Assembly: GCA_023846275.1 (NCBI GenBank)
Contig: JAIUJO010000082.1
Coordinates: forward strand, 1,244,266 to 1,308,265
Origin: Vanilla planifolia
Taxonomy: Eukaryota; Streptophyta; Magnoliopsida; Asparagales; Orchidaceae
Direction of reading: 5' to 3'
Length of the DNA stretch: 64,000 nucleotides
A model generated the notes under the pieces. The model was given only the letters and a program-made list of their open reading frames with translations, ran no database searches and had not been told where the DNA came from. Positions 14,780 through 30,000 of this stretch are shown here, piece after piece. A program made the translations under genes and the position numbers. The number at the start of each line of letters is the position of its first letter. Within the stretch, counting starts at the first letter, position 1.

Positions 14780-17700
14780 ATAATGATTAATTATTTTTCA
14801 TACTTATTTATTTTTGTCAATCATAGTATTTCCAAACTACGTCTATTCATGAGAAAAAATATCTTTCAGCGTGTCTTAACAAGTTTTACCAAATTAACTA
14901 TTATTTCTTATATTTCTAAATATTTTATTTTACATTATTTTTTTATAATTTATGATACATTTTAATTCAAAGCTATTTCTATGATTGAGAATTTACATAC
15001 AGTCTCCTCACAATCCTAGAATTTAACTTTCTTGAACAATTTGGCTTTTTTTCCTCAAATTGTTTTCTTTGAATTGGTCATATTACAATGTTACTTTTAA
15101 CCTCTGTGCCTATGATATCAACTTGTCTTTGATTTGACTATATTAAATTCCTTAACGTTTTATCTTTTGACCTTTAATATATCTTTTCTTTAATATTTTG
15201 ATAATACATTTTTATTTGTTAAGATTGTTTATATTGGTAATTCATAATAATTCCAAAAATGGTCTTGTTATGATGAAACTTATTGTGTTAGAGTTATTTT
15301 GTTGAGATATATCTACCTATGTATTTATCTTTATATTTTGAAATATTTTATTTTATAATATTTTAGGTATATTATTAAACATTTTAATTCATATTTGATT
15401 TGATATTTTATGACGTTACACTATCTCGTTACTGCCTTGGAATCAACATTCTCAAACCATTTATTTTATTTTATTCAATTTTTTTCTTAATTATAAATTT
15501 ACTTAATATTAAAGTAATTTATTGTTATTATTTACGTTTATTTGTCTTTATAGTATAATATAACTCCAAATGTGGTCATATTAATATGAAATAAAAGCCA
15601 TTAGGCTCATCTTAATGAGCACTATCAAATATAATATAAATATTTCTATTTTTTGAATACTTTATTTTCTATAATTTTGAATGCTTTAAGAGTCATTTAA
15701 ATTCATGCTTTATTCAATAATCGAATAAGTTAAACTTGACCTCCTTGGTACCTTTAAATGAAATTTTCTCTTATAGCGTATCACATTTATTCAAATAATT
15801 AACCTTTATTTGCTTATATTACTTTATAATTCAAAATCTCTTATCATATGACATTTACATGTTATTCATATATGTGCATTACATTGCTCCAGTTTATCTA
15901 ATTTTAACTATGTTAATTACTTCATAAAAAATAATTATTTTTTACTAAGTATGTTTATTTTCTTTTGTAATTCCTAAAAGTTCAAAACCAATTCTAATTA
16001 ATTTGAAATAAACAAACTTTGACTCATCTCATCAAGCTTTATCAAGTTATATTATTAATTTATATATTATTAGATGCTTTAGGTTTTAAGGGTTTGCATT
16101 TTTTTTGTGACATTTTGTGATATACATGTTTGACTTTCCAGGATCTTATGCTAGATCTTCTAAGTGCACTAGAATGTAATTTTCTTGTATAATTTATCTA
16201 ACGTCTATGTATTATTCACTTTGATTTGGTTGTGTTACGATGTGACTCTAAATCTCCTCTCATGTTGTAATTATATTGATTTTACTTTGATATATATTAT
16301 TAACAACATTTATTTTATTTAACCTTTAATAAAAAGTTACGTAATATTAAAATAATAAATTACTAATATTTATGCTTATTTACTTTGATAATTTGAAGTA
16401 ATTTCAATTGAGATCTGATTCAGGTAGAACAAGCATTCTTGAACTCATCTTGACATTCTCTATACCATTAAAAATTATTTTTATACAATTCTATAAATTA
16501 TATTTTCTTTGGCTTTTAAACCATTATAAGATATTTAATTCATAGCAAATTTAATGATCAAGTTTGTCAAAGTAGATCTACTCAGTGTCCTAGAATATAA
16601 CTTTCATATATAATTTATCACATTTTCTCAAGTTATTTGCTTTGATTTAATTATATTATAGTGAGACTCTAGCTCTTCTTTCATGTAACATTTACTTCTC
16701 TTTTATTTTGTGACATTACATTACTTCAATTTATCTATATTTAGTTTTAATATACCTTTATATAATATTAAAATAATAATTTATTACATTTTATGATAAT
16801 TTATTTTCTTAATTCAAAGTATTTCAAAAAAGGTTAGTGATACACAAAACAAACTTATTAGACTAGTATCAATGTAGTTGACCAAGTTAAATATATATTT
16901 TTTATAATTTTAAATATTTTATATTCATTGGTTTTAACACATTTTTTGAGACTTTTTTTATTGGCATGTGATTTGACTATTGAGGATGTTAGACTAAATT
17001 TCCTTTGTATCTCATATTGCAACTTTCCTTTGTTATTTATCTCATTTTTTAAAACTTTTCAGTATGATTTTGTTATGTTAGTATAAAGTCTATTTCCCAT
17101 GTCATGTGACTTTTCCAAAGCTTTGATTTGTTTATATTATATTTATGCAATTTTTCTCCATCTAGAGTTATTATATATTTATTTAAGATTAAAATATTTA
17201 ATTAATATTATTGATTCTTATTTTTTTTGCATATTCATAGTAATTCTAAATGAGGATTGTTCGAGATGAAATAAAAGTCGTTAGACTTATCCTCACATGC
17301 TCTATTCAAATATATATTTAATTTTTATGTTTTTAAAGATTTAATTTTGTTATACTTTAGCAGATTTTATGTAATAATTTGATTCATAACTGATTTGATG
17401 ATCATTTTTTTAAATCCCACTCCTTAGTATCTTTCATTGCAACTTTTTTATGCAATTTAGCTTATTTCTTCGAATATTTTTTAATTAGCTATATTTTTTT
17501 TGAAAACTTATTTTGCAATAATGTCATGTTTACATCAATTTGACATTAACATATTATAGGGCTTCAATTGATCATTTTTTTAGCACAAAAATATATTTAA
17601 TTAGCATTAAAAATAATAACTTATTATTATTATTTTTTATTTATTTTCATAATTCTTATTCATTCCAAATTTGCTTAGATCAACACAAAACTAATGTGGT

Positions 17701-20700
17701 TGGGCATGTCTCAAAAAGCTCCATCTAATTAAATATTCACTTTTACCTCTGTAAAATATTTTTTAAGGATTTGGCATCTTGATCAAGGATATTACAATAG
17801 ACAACTTTTTTATTTCACAAAGCAGCTTTCCTTTATAGTTTATGTTTTTTTCCTAATATTTTTTATTTTATTTAATTGAATTACAATGAACTATAATTCT
17901 CTTCTCACGAGACCTTTATATCAATTTGATTTAGATAAATTATTTTCTTCAATTTAAATCATTTAAAATTTACCATGCATATACTAAATGTTAAAAAAAT
18001 AATTTATTATTTTTTATGCTAATTTATTTTGATAATTTGTAAATATTGAAAAAGTGACCAGTTTAAGATAAAATCAATATTGATGAACTCATCTCATTAA
18101 GCTATTTCAAATTAAATATTTTTTTTATGTTTTTAGTTATTTTTATTTTTAAAATATTTTAAAATACTTTATATGATATTTTAATTTGTAAATCATTTAG
18201 AAATCAAAGATGTTATAATCCATTCTTTATTATTTTTGAATGAAGCTTTCCCAAATAATTTGTCAAATTTTTTCAAATTTTTTACTTTAAATTTTTTAAT
18301 TACTATGAAACTTTAACTCTTCTCTTACTTAACCTCTACATCGTTTTGATCTGATTATATTATAATGCTTTAACTAATCTCATTTTGACTTTAAATTTTA
18401 TTTACTTAGCATTAAAATAATAATTTATGCTTATTCGTTTTAGTAGTTCATACTAGTTCAAAGCAAGATGAGATTCAGATGACTTGAACAACGTTTGACT
18501 CATCTTGAGAAGAATTATTCAATGAAATATTCATTATTTTATTTTTAAAATAATTTTTCTATTGTATTTGCACACTTTATGAGATTTTTTTGAGTTTGAT
18601 TTGATGAGCAAGGATCTTATAGATGATCACCTTAATATCTTGTAATGTTTCCTATACAATTTGTCTAATTTGTTTTCTTTTAATTTATTTTGCTACATTA
18701 CTATAATATCTAATTCTCCTCTTATGTTTCCTTTACATATCTTTCATTTAGTTATATTTTGTTTCTTTAATTTATTTTAGTTTTGCTTAATTATATATTT
18801 TGTTAATTTTTAATAATATAAATTATTATTATTTATTTATTTTAGCTTGTAATTAGAAGAATTCCAAATGATCTCTGTCGAGATAAAACAAATATCATTG
18901 GACTCATCTTCGTGAGCTCTAACAAATTTGAATTCAATTTTATAATTTTAAATATTTAATTTTTTAAGTTTATTGTATCTTTATGAGTAATTATTATTTG
19001 TACTTAACCTTAAGATCAAGGACATTATGCTTGATTCCATTAGTTTCATGGAATGCTACTTTCCTATAAAATTTATATCATTTACAAAATTGTTTTGCAT
19101 TGATTTTAGTCTATTACTATTTAACTCCAAATCTACTCTTGTTTGCCCTTAATATTACTTTGATTTAGTTATATTACATACCTTCAAGTTGTCTTTTTTT
19201 AGGCATGCTTTACTAAGACTCATCTCAGTGAGTATTATCTAATTAAATATATATTTTTGAATTGTTTTTAAAATGTTTTGTTATCTACAGTTTGGTAGCT
19301 CCATGAAAGAATTTCATTCTTACCATATTTTTTGACTGAGATGTCACAGTTGATGTCCTTAATATCTTGGAAAGCAACATTCCCTTAGAATTTATCTCAT
19401 TTCTTCAACTTTTTTGTTTTATTTTTTTAATATTACTATGTAATGCTAAATCTCATCTTAGGTGACCTTTACATCATTTTGATTTAATTATTTTAAATTG
19501 CTTCAGTGTATCACATTTTAGTTTTCACATATGCTTTTCGATTATTAAATTTTTTTGCTATTTGTGCTTATTTATTTTGGTAATTCATAGAAAGTAAGAA
19601 GGAAGTTAGAGCAAGATAAAAAAATTTTTGATCAACTAGTCTTATCGAGCTTTACATTATTAAATATTTTTTTGTATTTTTAAATATGTTTGCAAGGATT
19701 TTCTTAAGCTTTATGAGATACATCAATTCGTACATGATTTAAAGATTAAGTATATTACACAAAGTCTTCTTAGTATCATCTGATACAACTATCTCACATA
19801 ATTTCTCATTTCATCAAATTATATAAAACTCTTATTCTCTCCCCTAATGTGACCATTACATTACTTTGATTTAGTTATATTAATTTGCTTCAATTAGTAT
19901 AATTTTAGCATTAATAAATATTTACTTTAAATTAAAAAAAATTCATTATTATTAATTATTATGATTTATTATTATTTGTTATTATTTATTACTATCTATT
20001 AATATATATATTCATTTACTTTGGTAATTAAAAATTATGTCTTCTGGGGTGTCATCATGATGATAGAAAAGTTATTTGGCTTAGCTTTGTGAGTTTTATT
20101 TAATTAAATATTATCCATTACATTTTAAATATTTTATATTCAATGGATTCAACATGCATTACGAGGCTTTTTGTTTCGAACTTAATTTTGTAATCAAGTA
20201 TGTTGTACTCAAACTCTTAAATATCTTTGTATATAATGTCTTTATATAATTTATCTTATTAAATATTTAATATATAATTAATTTAGATTTAAATAATAAT
20301 TTATTATTATTTCTGTTAATTTAGTTTGGTAAGTCACAAAAATTAAAAAAAAATTGATTGAGATGAAATTAACATCGTTACACTCACTAGAGAGCCCTAT
20401 CCTTTAAATAGTCAATTTTATATTTTTTTGGCATTTTCATATATAAGGTTTATGCAAAGTTTACAAGTCATTCCAATTTATATCTAATTTAATAGTTTAG
20501 GATCTTACACTCTATCATCTATGTAATTTGTAATGCAACATTTGTACATAATTTTTCAAATTTATTTAATGTTTTTCTTTTTTTTTGTTATATCACTTCG
20601 ACTTTTTTCAATACTTTAATTTTTTTATATTACATTACTTGAATTTTTTAATATCACAATGATTATTTTTCATGCTAACTTTAATATGTATATTGACATA

Positions 20701-22560
20701 ATATTAAATTGAAAATTTATATTTACATTTGTTTTTTTACTATTATAAGTCCAAACAAGGTTTGTGTCAAAAAAGTTGACAAGATCATCTACATAAATTT
20801 TAATAAATTAAATATTCATTTTTTTTTTATAAATTTTTTTAATAACTTTATTATACCTTACTTGTGTATCTGATGCCCAAAGCACTTTGATAAACAAATC
20901 ACTTATGCAATTTATCTCAATTATTCAAAATTTGGACATTGATTTGATTATATTGTTATGAAACTCTAAACCCCTTACCGTTCAACCACTGCATTGGTAT
21001 AAGTTAGTTATGTTATATTGTTTCAATTTAACTCATTTTAAATTGGACATATATTTATTCAATATTAAATTATAATTTATTTTCATTTATACTTATTTAA
21101 AATTATGATTCACACTTATTCCAAATGAGGTCCAATCGAGATGAAACAAAAATCTTTAGACTCATATAAAGGAGCACTATCAAGTTAAGCATTTGTTTAG
21201 GTTTTTGTGTGATTTAGGAGATATTTTATTTTTCTCTAAATTTCATGATTAAGGATGTTTCACTCGATTTTCTTTGTATCCTAAAGTAAACCTTTCTCAT
21301 ACAATTTATCTTATTTTTTGAAAAATTTTATTCTAATTTTCTTATATTGTTATCTTACTCTAAATCTCTTCTCAACTAATTTTTCCTTTGCTTTTATTTT
21401 GTTGTACTACTTTGCTTTACTTTATCTTATTTTGAACATAACATTTATTTACTTAATATTTAAATTATAATTATTTTTAACACTCATTTTTTTGTAATTA
21501 ACAACAATTCTAAAAAAGCTCTAATTGAGAAATAATAAACAATATTGGACTCATTAGATTATATTTCAAATATTTTATTTTCTTTTGAAGTCGGCAAGCT
21601 TAATGAGGCATTTTGATTTGTATCAATTTTGATGATCATGAATTTTTAACTTCATCACTCGGAATTGGGCTTTCCTATGTAATTTATGTCTTTTCTTCAA
21701 AAATTTTATAATGAATTTATTATATTACTATGCAACTCAAGATCACATCTTATCTGACACTTTGATCAATTTGAATTGGTTAAAATAAAATCAATCAATT
21801 TAAAGCATTTTAGCTTTAATATATATGTATATATATGTGTGTGCTTATGGGTTTGTGTAATATCAAAATAATTATTCATTATTATTTTTTCAAATTTTTT
21901 TAAAATTTAAAGAAATTCAAAAATTATTTGATCGAGGAAAAATAAAAGTCATTCGATTGATCTAGATGAGCTCTATTAATTTTAATATTTATTTTGAAGA
22001 TTTTTAGATATCTTATGTTCACGAGTTTTGGTACGATTTATGAGGTATGTTGATTTGTACTAGATTTGACAATTATGGATGTCACACAAGATCTCCTTAG
22101 TATTTTTTATTGCAAATTTCCATGCAATTGGTCTCTTTTTAAAAATTTCTTTCTTTGATTTTGTTATATTACAATGTAACTCTAACTCTTTTCTCGTGTG
22201 ACTATTACTTCTCTTCAATATGATAATACAATTATTTTCAAGTTATATCATTTTAATTTTAACATATATTTACTAATACTAAAATAATCTTTTTTTATTA
22301 TTTTTTCTTATTTACTTTGGTACTTGAAAATAAGTTTAAAGATGTTTAGATTGAGATAAAATAGATATCTTTGAACTTATCTTGACTAGTTTATCTAATT
22401 AAATATTTAATTTTTATGTTTCTTAAAAAATTATTTCCATGATTTTTACATAATTAATGAGATATATTCATACTAGGTCAAATTATTGATGTTGTTATAC
22501 TTGATCTCCTTAGTATCTCAGAATGCAACTTTGATTTTTTTATAATATTAAGAAATTCTA
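14780..22560. repeat. Higher-order satellite block, copy 1
   Basis: This run of about 19-20 monomers reappears as 24,050-32,415. Matched private landmarks include gatacacaaaac at 16,838 with ctacacaaaatg at 26,848; tgtaatgtttcctata at 18,641 and 28,647; ggtgtcatca at 20,048 and 30,039; a monomer at 21,121 with one at 30,963 (both with cgagatgaaacaaaaatc); gtactagatttgac at 22,057 and 31,927; and ctagtttatctaatta near 22,386 and 32,246. The offset drifts between about 9.3 and 10.0 kb because each copy has its own deletions. The second copy appears to have about two extra monomers near 25.4-26.4 kb. Confidence 0.7.
19930..20010. repeat. Low-complexity TTATTA-type expansion in the satellite
   Basis: The TA-rich end of this monomer has expanded into a run of attatt/ttatta words of about 70 bp, longer than in other monomers, which usually have 20-30 bp there. 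This is simple replication slippage. Confidence 0.6.
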
Positions 22561-24049
22561 GTTCTTCCATCACATGATCGTTAAATCTCCTTGTTTAATT
22601 ATATTATGTTGCAAAATTTAATCATATTTTGCTATTAATAAATATATTCCTAATATTAAAAGAATTATCTAATTTTATTTATGTTTATTTACATTAGTGA
22701 CCTATATTAAATTAATGTGTGGTTTGATCAAGATGATTCAAAAGCTGTTAACATTGCTCGATGTGATCCGTCCAACTATATATTTTTTTAATATTCATTA
22801 ATAATTTATATTCAATGGATTTGTCATTATTAATGCAGCATTTTGATTCAAATATAGTTTTACCACCTAACATGTTGCACTCTACCAAAAATATCTTAGA
22901 ATTCAACTATCTTATATAATTCACCTTATTTCATCTTTAATGTATATTAATAATTTATTATTTATTTTTATTTACCATTTAATTGACAAGAATTTGAAAC
23001 AAGCTTAGATTGAGATGAGATAAATATCAAGGAGTCATCTGAATGAACTGTATCTATTACATATTCATTTTCTTTGTATTTTTTTAAGTATAAATTTTTA
23101 GAGTTTTGGAACACTTTAATCAATATTTTCTTTTTACTAATTTGATGATCAAGGGTGTTACATTCAATCATCTTTGTAACTTATCATGTAACATTTGAAT
23201 ACAGTTTATCTCATTTATTCATATTCTTCACTTTGATTTGATAAAATTACATTACATCTTTAAGCATAAAATTGTGCGATATTTAATTCACTTTCACTTC
23301 CTCAAATAACAATTCTTCAATTTTTCTTATTTCAACATTAAAATATAAGTAATTATTATTAAAAAAAAATTATTTCTCATATTTATTAAAATTTGTAATT
23401 TGTTGTAATTCCAAGCGATGCCTAATCGGGAAGAAACAAATTTTACTGCAAATGTCTTCCTTTGTTCTACCAATTAAATGTTTTCTTACATTTTAAAATA
23501 ATTTACTTTCAATAGTTTTTGTCATCTGTTATGATATATTCAATTGGTACATAATTTGATGACAGATGATGTTGTTCATAATTTTTTTATTATCTTAGAA
23601 TGCAACTTTCCAATTTAATTTGTCTAATTTTTGCTTTGATAAAAATTTATTTAATAATGAAATAATAATTTATAATCATTTTGTTCATTTATTTTGGTAA
23701 TTTGCATTAACTCAAAATGTCATTAAATCAAGAATGAAAGGAATATTGTTCATCTCACCTCAACCAGATTATCCAATTCAATATCAATTTTTTGACATTA
23801 TAATTTTATTATTTTTTATTTTTTACATGATGTATGAGATAGTTTGAAAACTTATTTGATGATTGAGAATATTATAATCAAACATCTTGGTATCTCGTAG
23901 AGTAATGTTTCCATACTATTTAACTCATTTCTTTAAATGTTTTGCTTTCTTTTGGGTTTTTCATAAGTAACTTTAAATTTCTCTGTGCCTTTACATCACT
24001 TCAATTTGGATTGTTATATTGCCTCAATTTATCTTATTTTAGTTTCAAT

Positions 24050-27000
24050 ATGTATATATATATATTTGTTATTGAAATAATAATTTTTTATTATTCATGC
24101 TTATTTAATTTAGTAACTTATAGTAATTGCAAACAAACTTAATCAATACAACACATATGTTTTAGCACATGTCATGATGAGTATTATAAAATTATCTATT
24201 ATTTCTTTTATTTCTAAAAATTTTATTTCCTTAGAATTTAGTAATTGTACCTTATTTCATAATATGAAGCTATAAATTTTCTTCATATTATCTAGGAATG
24301 TAATTTTTCTCTCTTCTTCAAATTTTTGCTTTGAATTTGTTATATTAAAATGTCACGCTGAACCTCTTATCGTGTGACCTACAATGGTCTTTTCTTTTTT
24401 TAATATTAAAAAAATTAAATTTATCACATTTTAGATTTAATATGCACTTTCTTAACATTCAAAGAACAATATTAATATTTTTTCTTATTTACTTTGGTAA
24501 TTTACAGTGATTCCAAAAACAAAACAATCGAGATGAAACTAAAATCATGAACACTTCTAAATGTGCTCTATCCAATTAAATATATTATTTCATATTTCTA
24601 AATATTTTTTATCTTTTTTTTTACTTTGGTGTATTTTATGAGACATTTTGATACCTAACTAACATGATCATATAGGATGTTTTGTTCGATCTCCTTAATA
24701 CCTTGGAATACAACTTTCTTATATAATTTAACTTATTTCTTAAAACTTTCCCCTTTAATTTTTTATATTACAATGCTTCAATTTATCTCATTTTAGTTTT
24801 TTAAATACATTTACTTAATATCAAAAAAAGTATTTATACTTATTACTTTTGTTGTTCGTTGCAATTCCACATGAGGTCCGATCAACATGGAATAAATGTT
24901 GTAGGATTCATCTTGTCGAGAAATATGAAATATAATATACATTTTGAAATGTTTTTTTTTTGTGATTATGGCATGCTTTTTGAGAAATTTCAAACCATAG
25001 ATGATTTCAGAATCAATAATTTTACCCTCGATCTTTTTAGTAGCATGAAATGGAACTTTTTCTAACAATTTATCTAGTTTATTTAAAATATTACTTTGAT
25101 TTAGTTATATTCCTTTTGAACACTAAATCACATCACATGCGACATTTACATGTCGTAGATGTGGTTGCACTAAATTACTTCAACTTATCTCATTTTAAAC
25201 TTCATCTTTGTTTATTTAAGATTAAAAATAATAATTTATTATTATTATTTTTTTTGTTGAATTACTATAATTCAAAACATTTTTCAATCAAGAAGAAACA
25301 AATATTGTTGGATTCTTCATGTCGAGCTCTATCCAATTAAATGTTCATTTATATATTTTTAAATAATATATTTTCTTGCCATTTTCATGCTTTATAAAAA
25401 ATTTCAATTTGTTGTAGATTTGATAATCGAGAATGTTACACATAATCTTTCAGTCTCTTGGAATGTAAATATTTTACGTAATTTCTCATTTCTTCAATTT
25501 TTTTACTTTTGCTTGGTTATACTAGTATGTAACTCTTATTCTCCTCTCGTGTAATATTTACATTAGTTTGACTTGCTTGTATTATATTTTCAATTTATCT
25601 CATTTTACCTTTATATAAATTAATTAATACAAAAATTATATCTTGATAATAATTATGTGTATTTATTTTGGCAATTCTTGGCATTTCGAAATGAGTTGCA
25701 ATCAAGATAAAAGAATGTAGTTGGACTCATCTCGATGAGCAATATCTAATATTTATTTTTTTATATTTTAAAATATTTTTCATTTGCTACCGCTTTGAAA
25801 CCATTTAGAAGATATTTTCATTTGTTCATTATTTAATGATCAATTATGTTTCACCAAATCTTACATCTTAGAATGCAACTATCTTAAACAATTCATCTCA
25901 TTTCTTAAAATTTCATACCTTTGATTTTGTTATATTATCACAAAACTCTAAATATCCCCTTTTGTGACCATTACAGTGCTTTGATTCAATAATATTAACT
26001 ACATCAATTAATCTTATTTAAGTTATAATATATATTTACTTAACATTAAAATAATAATTTAAAATTATTTATGTTTACTTAATTTGTAATTCATAGTAAT
26101 TCCAAAAAAAGAAATGAAAAATAATGAACACTTCATGATGATTTCCATCAAATTTTATATATATTTTTATATTTTAATTTTTATAACTTTTTTCTTATTT
26201 TGTGAGGTTTTTAAACAATATAATTCATACCTTATTTGGTGATCAGGAAAATTAGACATTTTGTCCTTATTATTTAGTTATATTACTCTAAAACTCCAAC
26301 TCTCTTCTTCTGTGAACTTTATAAAGCTTGGATTTAGTTATGCTATATTTTTTCAAACTATCACATTTCATCTTTATTATACATTTTCAAAATATTAATA
26401 TAATAATTTTTTATTCCGTATGTTTTTTCTATTTCAATTCAAAAAAACTCTAAATAGTTTTGATTGAGATAAAAGAAATGTCATTAGACTTATTTCGATA
26501 GGCTCTGATCACATAAACTTTTGGCATACTTTAATAGATATTTCATTTCATATTTGATACGATGTTTGACAATGTTATGCAAGATCTACTTAGAATCATA
26601 GAATGTAACTTTCATATATAATTCATCACATTTTCTCAAATTTTTGTAGTGATTTGATTATATTGCAGTGAGGCTCTAACTCTCCTTTCATGTGATATTT
26701 ACTACTCTTTCGTTTAGTTATATTATATTACTTCATTTTGACTAAATTTATCCTTAATACATATATCTATCTAATGTTAAAATAAAAAATTTATCATCTT
26801 TATGATAATTTATTTTTGTAATTCAGAGTAATTGAAAAAGTGGTTAGTTCTACACAAAATGAACTTCATCAAACTAGTATCAATGTACTTTATCAAATTA
26901 AGTATGTATAAGTTTATACTTTTAAATATTTTATATCATAGGTCTTACCTTCATTTTATGAGTCATATTGATTAGCACTTGATTAGACTATTGAGGACAT

Positions 27001-30000
27001 TAGGCCAAGTTTTCTTTGTATCTTTGATTGCAACTTCCTGTTCTATTTATCTCATTCTTTAAAACATTATAACTTTACATTGTTATTTTACTATGAAGTT
27101 TATTTTTCCTTTTATATGACTTTTTCATAGATTTGATTTGGATATATTAAATTTATTTAATTTATCTATATTTTTATTTATTATATGCATATTTAAGATT
27201 AAAACATATATTTAATATTGCTTACTCTTATTTACATTGCTTATTCATAGTAATTCTAAATGAGATATGTTCAAGATGAAACAAAAATTTTTTACTTATC
27301 CTGACAAGGTCTATGAAGCAAATATTCGCCTTTCATTTTTTTAAATATTTTATTTTGTTTTATTTTCACATATTTTATGCAATATTTTGATTCTTGACTA
27401 ATTTGATGATGATTGATGTTGAAATCAATTTCTTTAGTATCATTCAATGCAAAGTTTTTTTGTATAATTTTGCTTATTTTTTCAAATGTTTTACTTATAT
27501 ATACTTTTATGAAAAAGTTATTTTCCACTCATGTGACTTTTATGTCACATATTTAAATATATTATAAGGCTTCAATGTATATTATTTTAGTACTAAAATA
27601 TATTTATTTATATTAAAAATAATAATTTTTTATTATATTTTTATTTATTTAAGTAATCCATATTAATTCCAAATTTGTTAAACTAAAATAAAATTAATGT
27701 GGTTGGACACATCTCAATAAACTCTCTAAAATTAAATATTCATTTTTACCTCTTTTAGTATTTTCTCAAGCATTAGGCATTTTTCACCAGATATTTTGAT
27801 TCATAAGGGATTTTTTATTCGAGGACATTACAAACATTTCTCTTTAGTATTTTAAAAAGCAGCTTTACTTTACTACTTATCTTTTTCCCTCATATTTTTA
27901 TTTTATTCAATTGTATTACTACAAACTATGATTCTCTTCTTATGTGACTTTTATATCATTTCGATTTGGACAAATTACTTTTCTCAATTTATCTCATTTC
28001 TACATTATTATAAATTTAATAAATGTTAAAATAATTATTTTTTTTATTTTTTAGCTACTTTATTTTGATAATTTGTAGATATTCAAAAAGAGTCTAGTTT
28101 GAGATAAAATGAACTTCGATGGACTCATCTCCATGGGATATGTCTAATCAAATATTTGCTTTTATATTTTAGATATTTAATTTTTTTAGCATTTTGGCAT
28201 GCTTTACGACTTATCTTAATTTGTGAATTATTTAACAATCAATGCTGTTACTATCCATTTCTTTAGTATTTTAGAACAAAACTTTCCCAAAACATTTATT
28301 TAATTTCTTCAAATTTTTTTACTTTCATTTCATTTATTACTATGAAACTATAATTCTTCACTTATGTAACATCTACATCACTTTGGTGTGATTATATTTC
28401 GTTGCTTTAATTAATCTCATTTGAACTTTAAAATTTTTTTTCTTATTTAAATAACAATTTATTTTTCTTCATTTTAGAAATTTATAGTAATTCGAAGAAA
28501 GGTGAGATTAAGATGGATTGAACATCATTTAATTCATCCTGAGAAACTTTGCATTTGTTTTTTAAGATATTCGTTAGATTTATGGGATCTTTTATTTCTA
28601 TTCGATTTGATGATTGAGGACGTTATGATAAATCACCTTAATATTTTGTAATGTTTCCTATATAATTTATCTAATTTCTTTAATTTTTTGTGTTTATTTA
28701 GCTACATTACAATGAGCTATAATTCTCCTCATACGTGTCCTTTACATGTATTTTATTTGGTTATATTTCATTTCTTTAATTTATCACATTTTACTTTTGT
28801 TATATATTAAGTTAATAAATAAATAATAAATTATTATTATTTACTTTTTTAGTTTTGTAATTAGTAGCAATTCCAATTGATGTCTCACTAAGATAAAACT
28901 AATTCTTTGGACTCAAGTTGGTGAGCTCTAACAACTTAGAAGTTCATTTTTATATTTTTTAAATATTTTTTTTAAAGTATTTTTCTTTGTTTTATGAGTA
29001 CTTTTCATTTGTACATAACCTTAAGATCACGGGTGTTACAATTGATTATCTTAGTTTTGTGGAATATTGTCTTCCTATAAAATGTATATCATTTCAATAA
29101 ATGTTTTGCATTAACTTAGGTCTGCTATATTTAAATCAAAATATACTCTTGTTTCACATTGATATCACTTTTATTTAGTGTTATTACAATGCTTCAATCT
29201 ATCATTTTTTAGGTGTACTTTTCTAGGACTCATCTCAATTAGTATTATCCATTTAAATATATATCTTTTTAATTGAATTTCAAATGTTTTATTATCTAAG
29301 GTTTTGGTAGCTTCATGAGATGTTTTCATTCTTACCATATTTGATGATCGAGATGTTAAACTTGATGTCCTTAATGTCTTGCAAAATAACGTTCCCTTAG
29401 AGTTTATCTCATTTCAACTTTTTTAATTTGATTTTTATTTGATTTGTTATATTACTATGTAATGCTAATTCTGCACTTGTGTGACCTTTGCATCATTATG
29501 ATTTAGGCATTTTATATTGCTTGAATTTATCATATTTTAGTTTTCACTTATTTTTTCATATTATTAAAAATAACCTTTTTTATTATTTATGCATATTTAA
29601 TTTTATAATTCATAGAAATTAAGAAGGAGGTTAGATTGAGATAAAGTTGATGTCAATGGACTCAACTTGATAAGCTCTATATTAGATATTTTTTTATATT
29701 TTTAAATATGTATTTCAAGATTTTAGCAAGCCTTACAAGATATATCAATTCATACACAATTTAAAGATTAGGTTTGTTAAACCCAGTCTTCTTACTATCA
29801 TCAAATGCAACTTTCTCAACAATTTCTTATTTCTTCAAATTTTTTACATTGATTTGGTTTAAGAATATAAGAATCTTATTTTCATCTCATGTGACCACTA
29901 CAATGCTTTGATTTTGTTATATTAACTTGGTTCAATTTTTCTAGTTTTAGCATTAACAAATATTTACTTAATATTAAAACAATGATTTATTATTATTCAT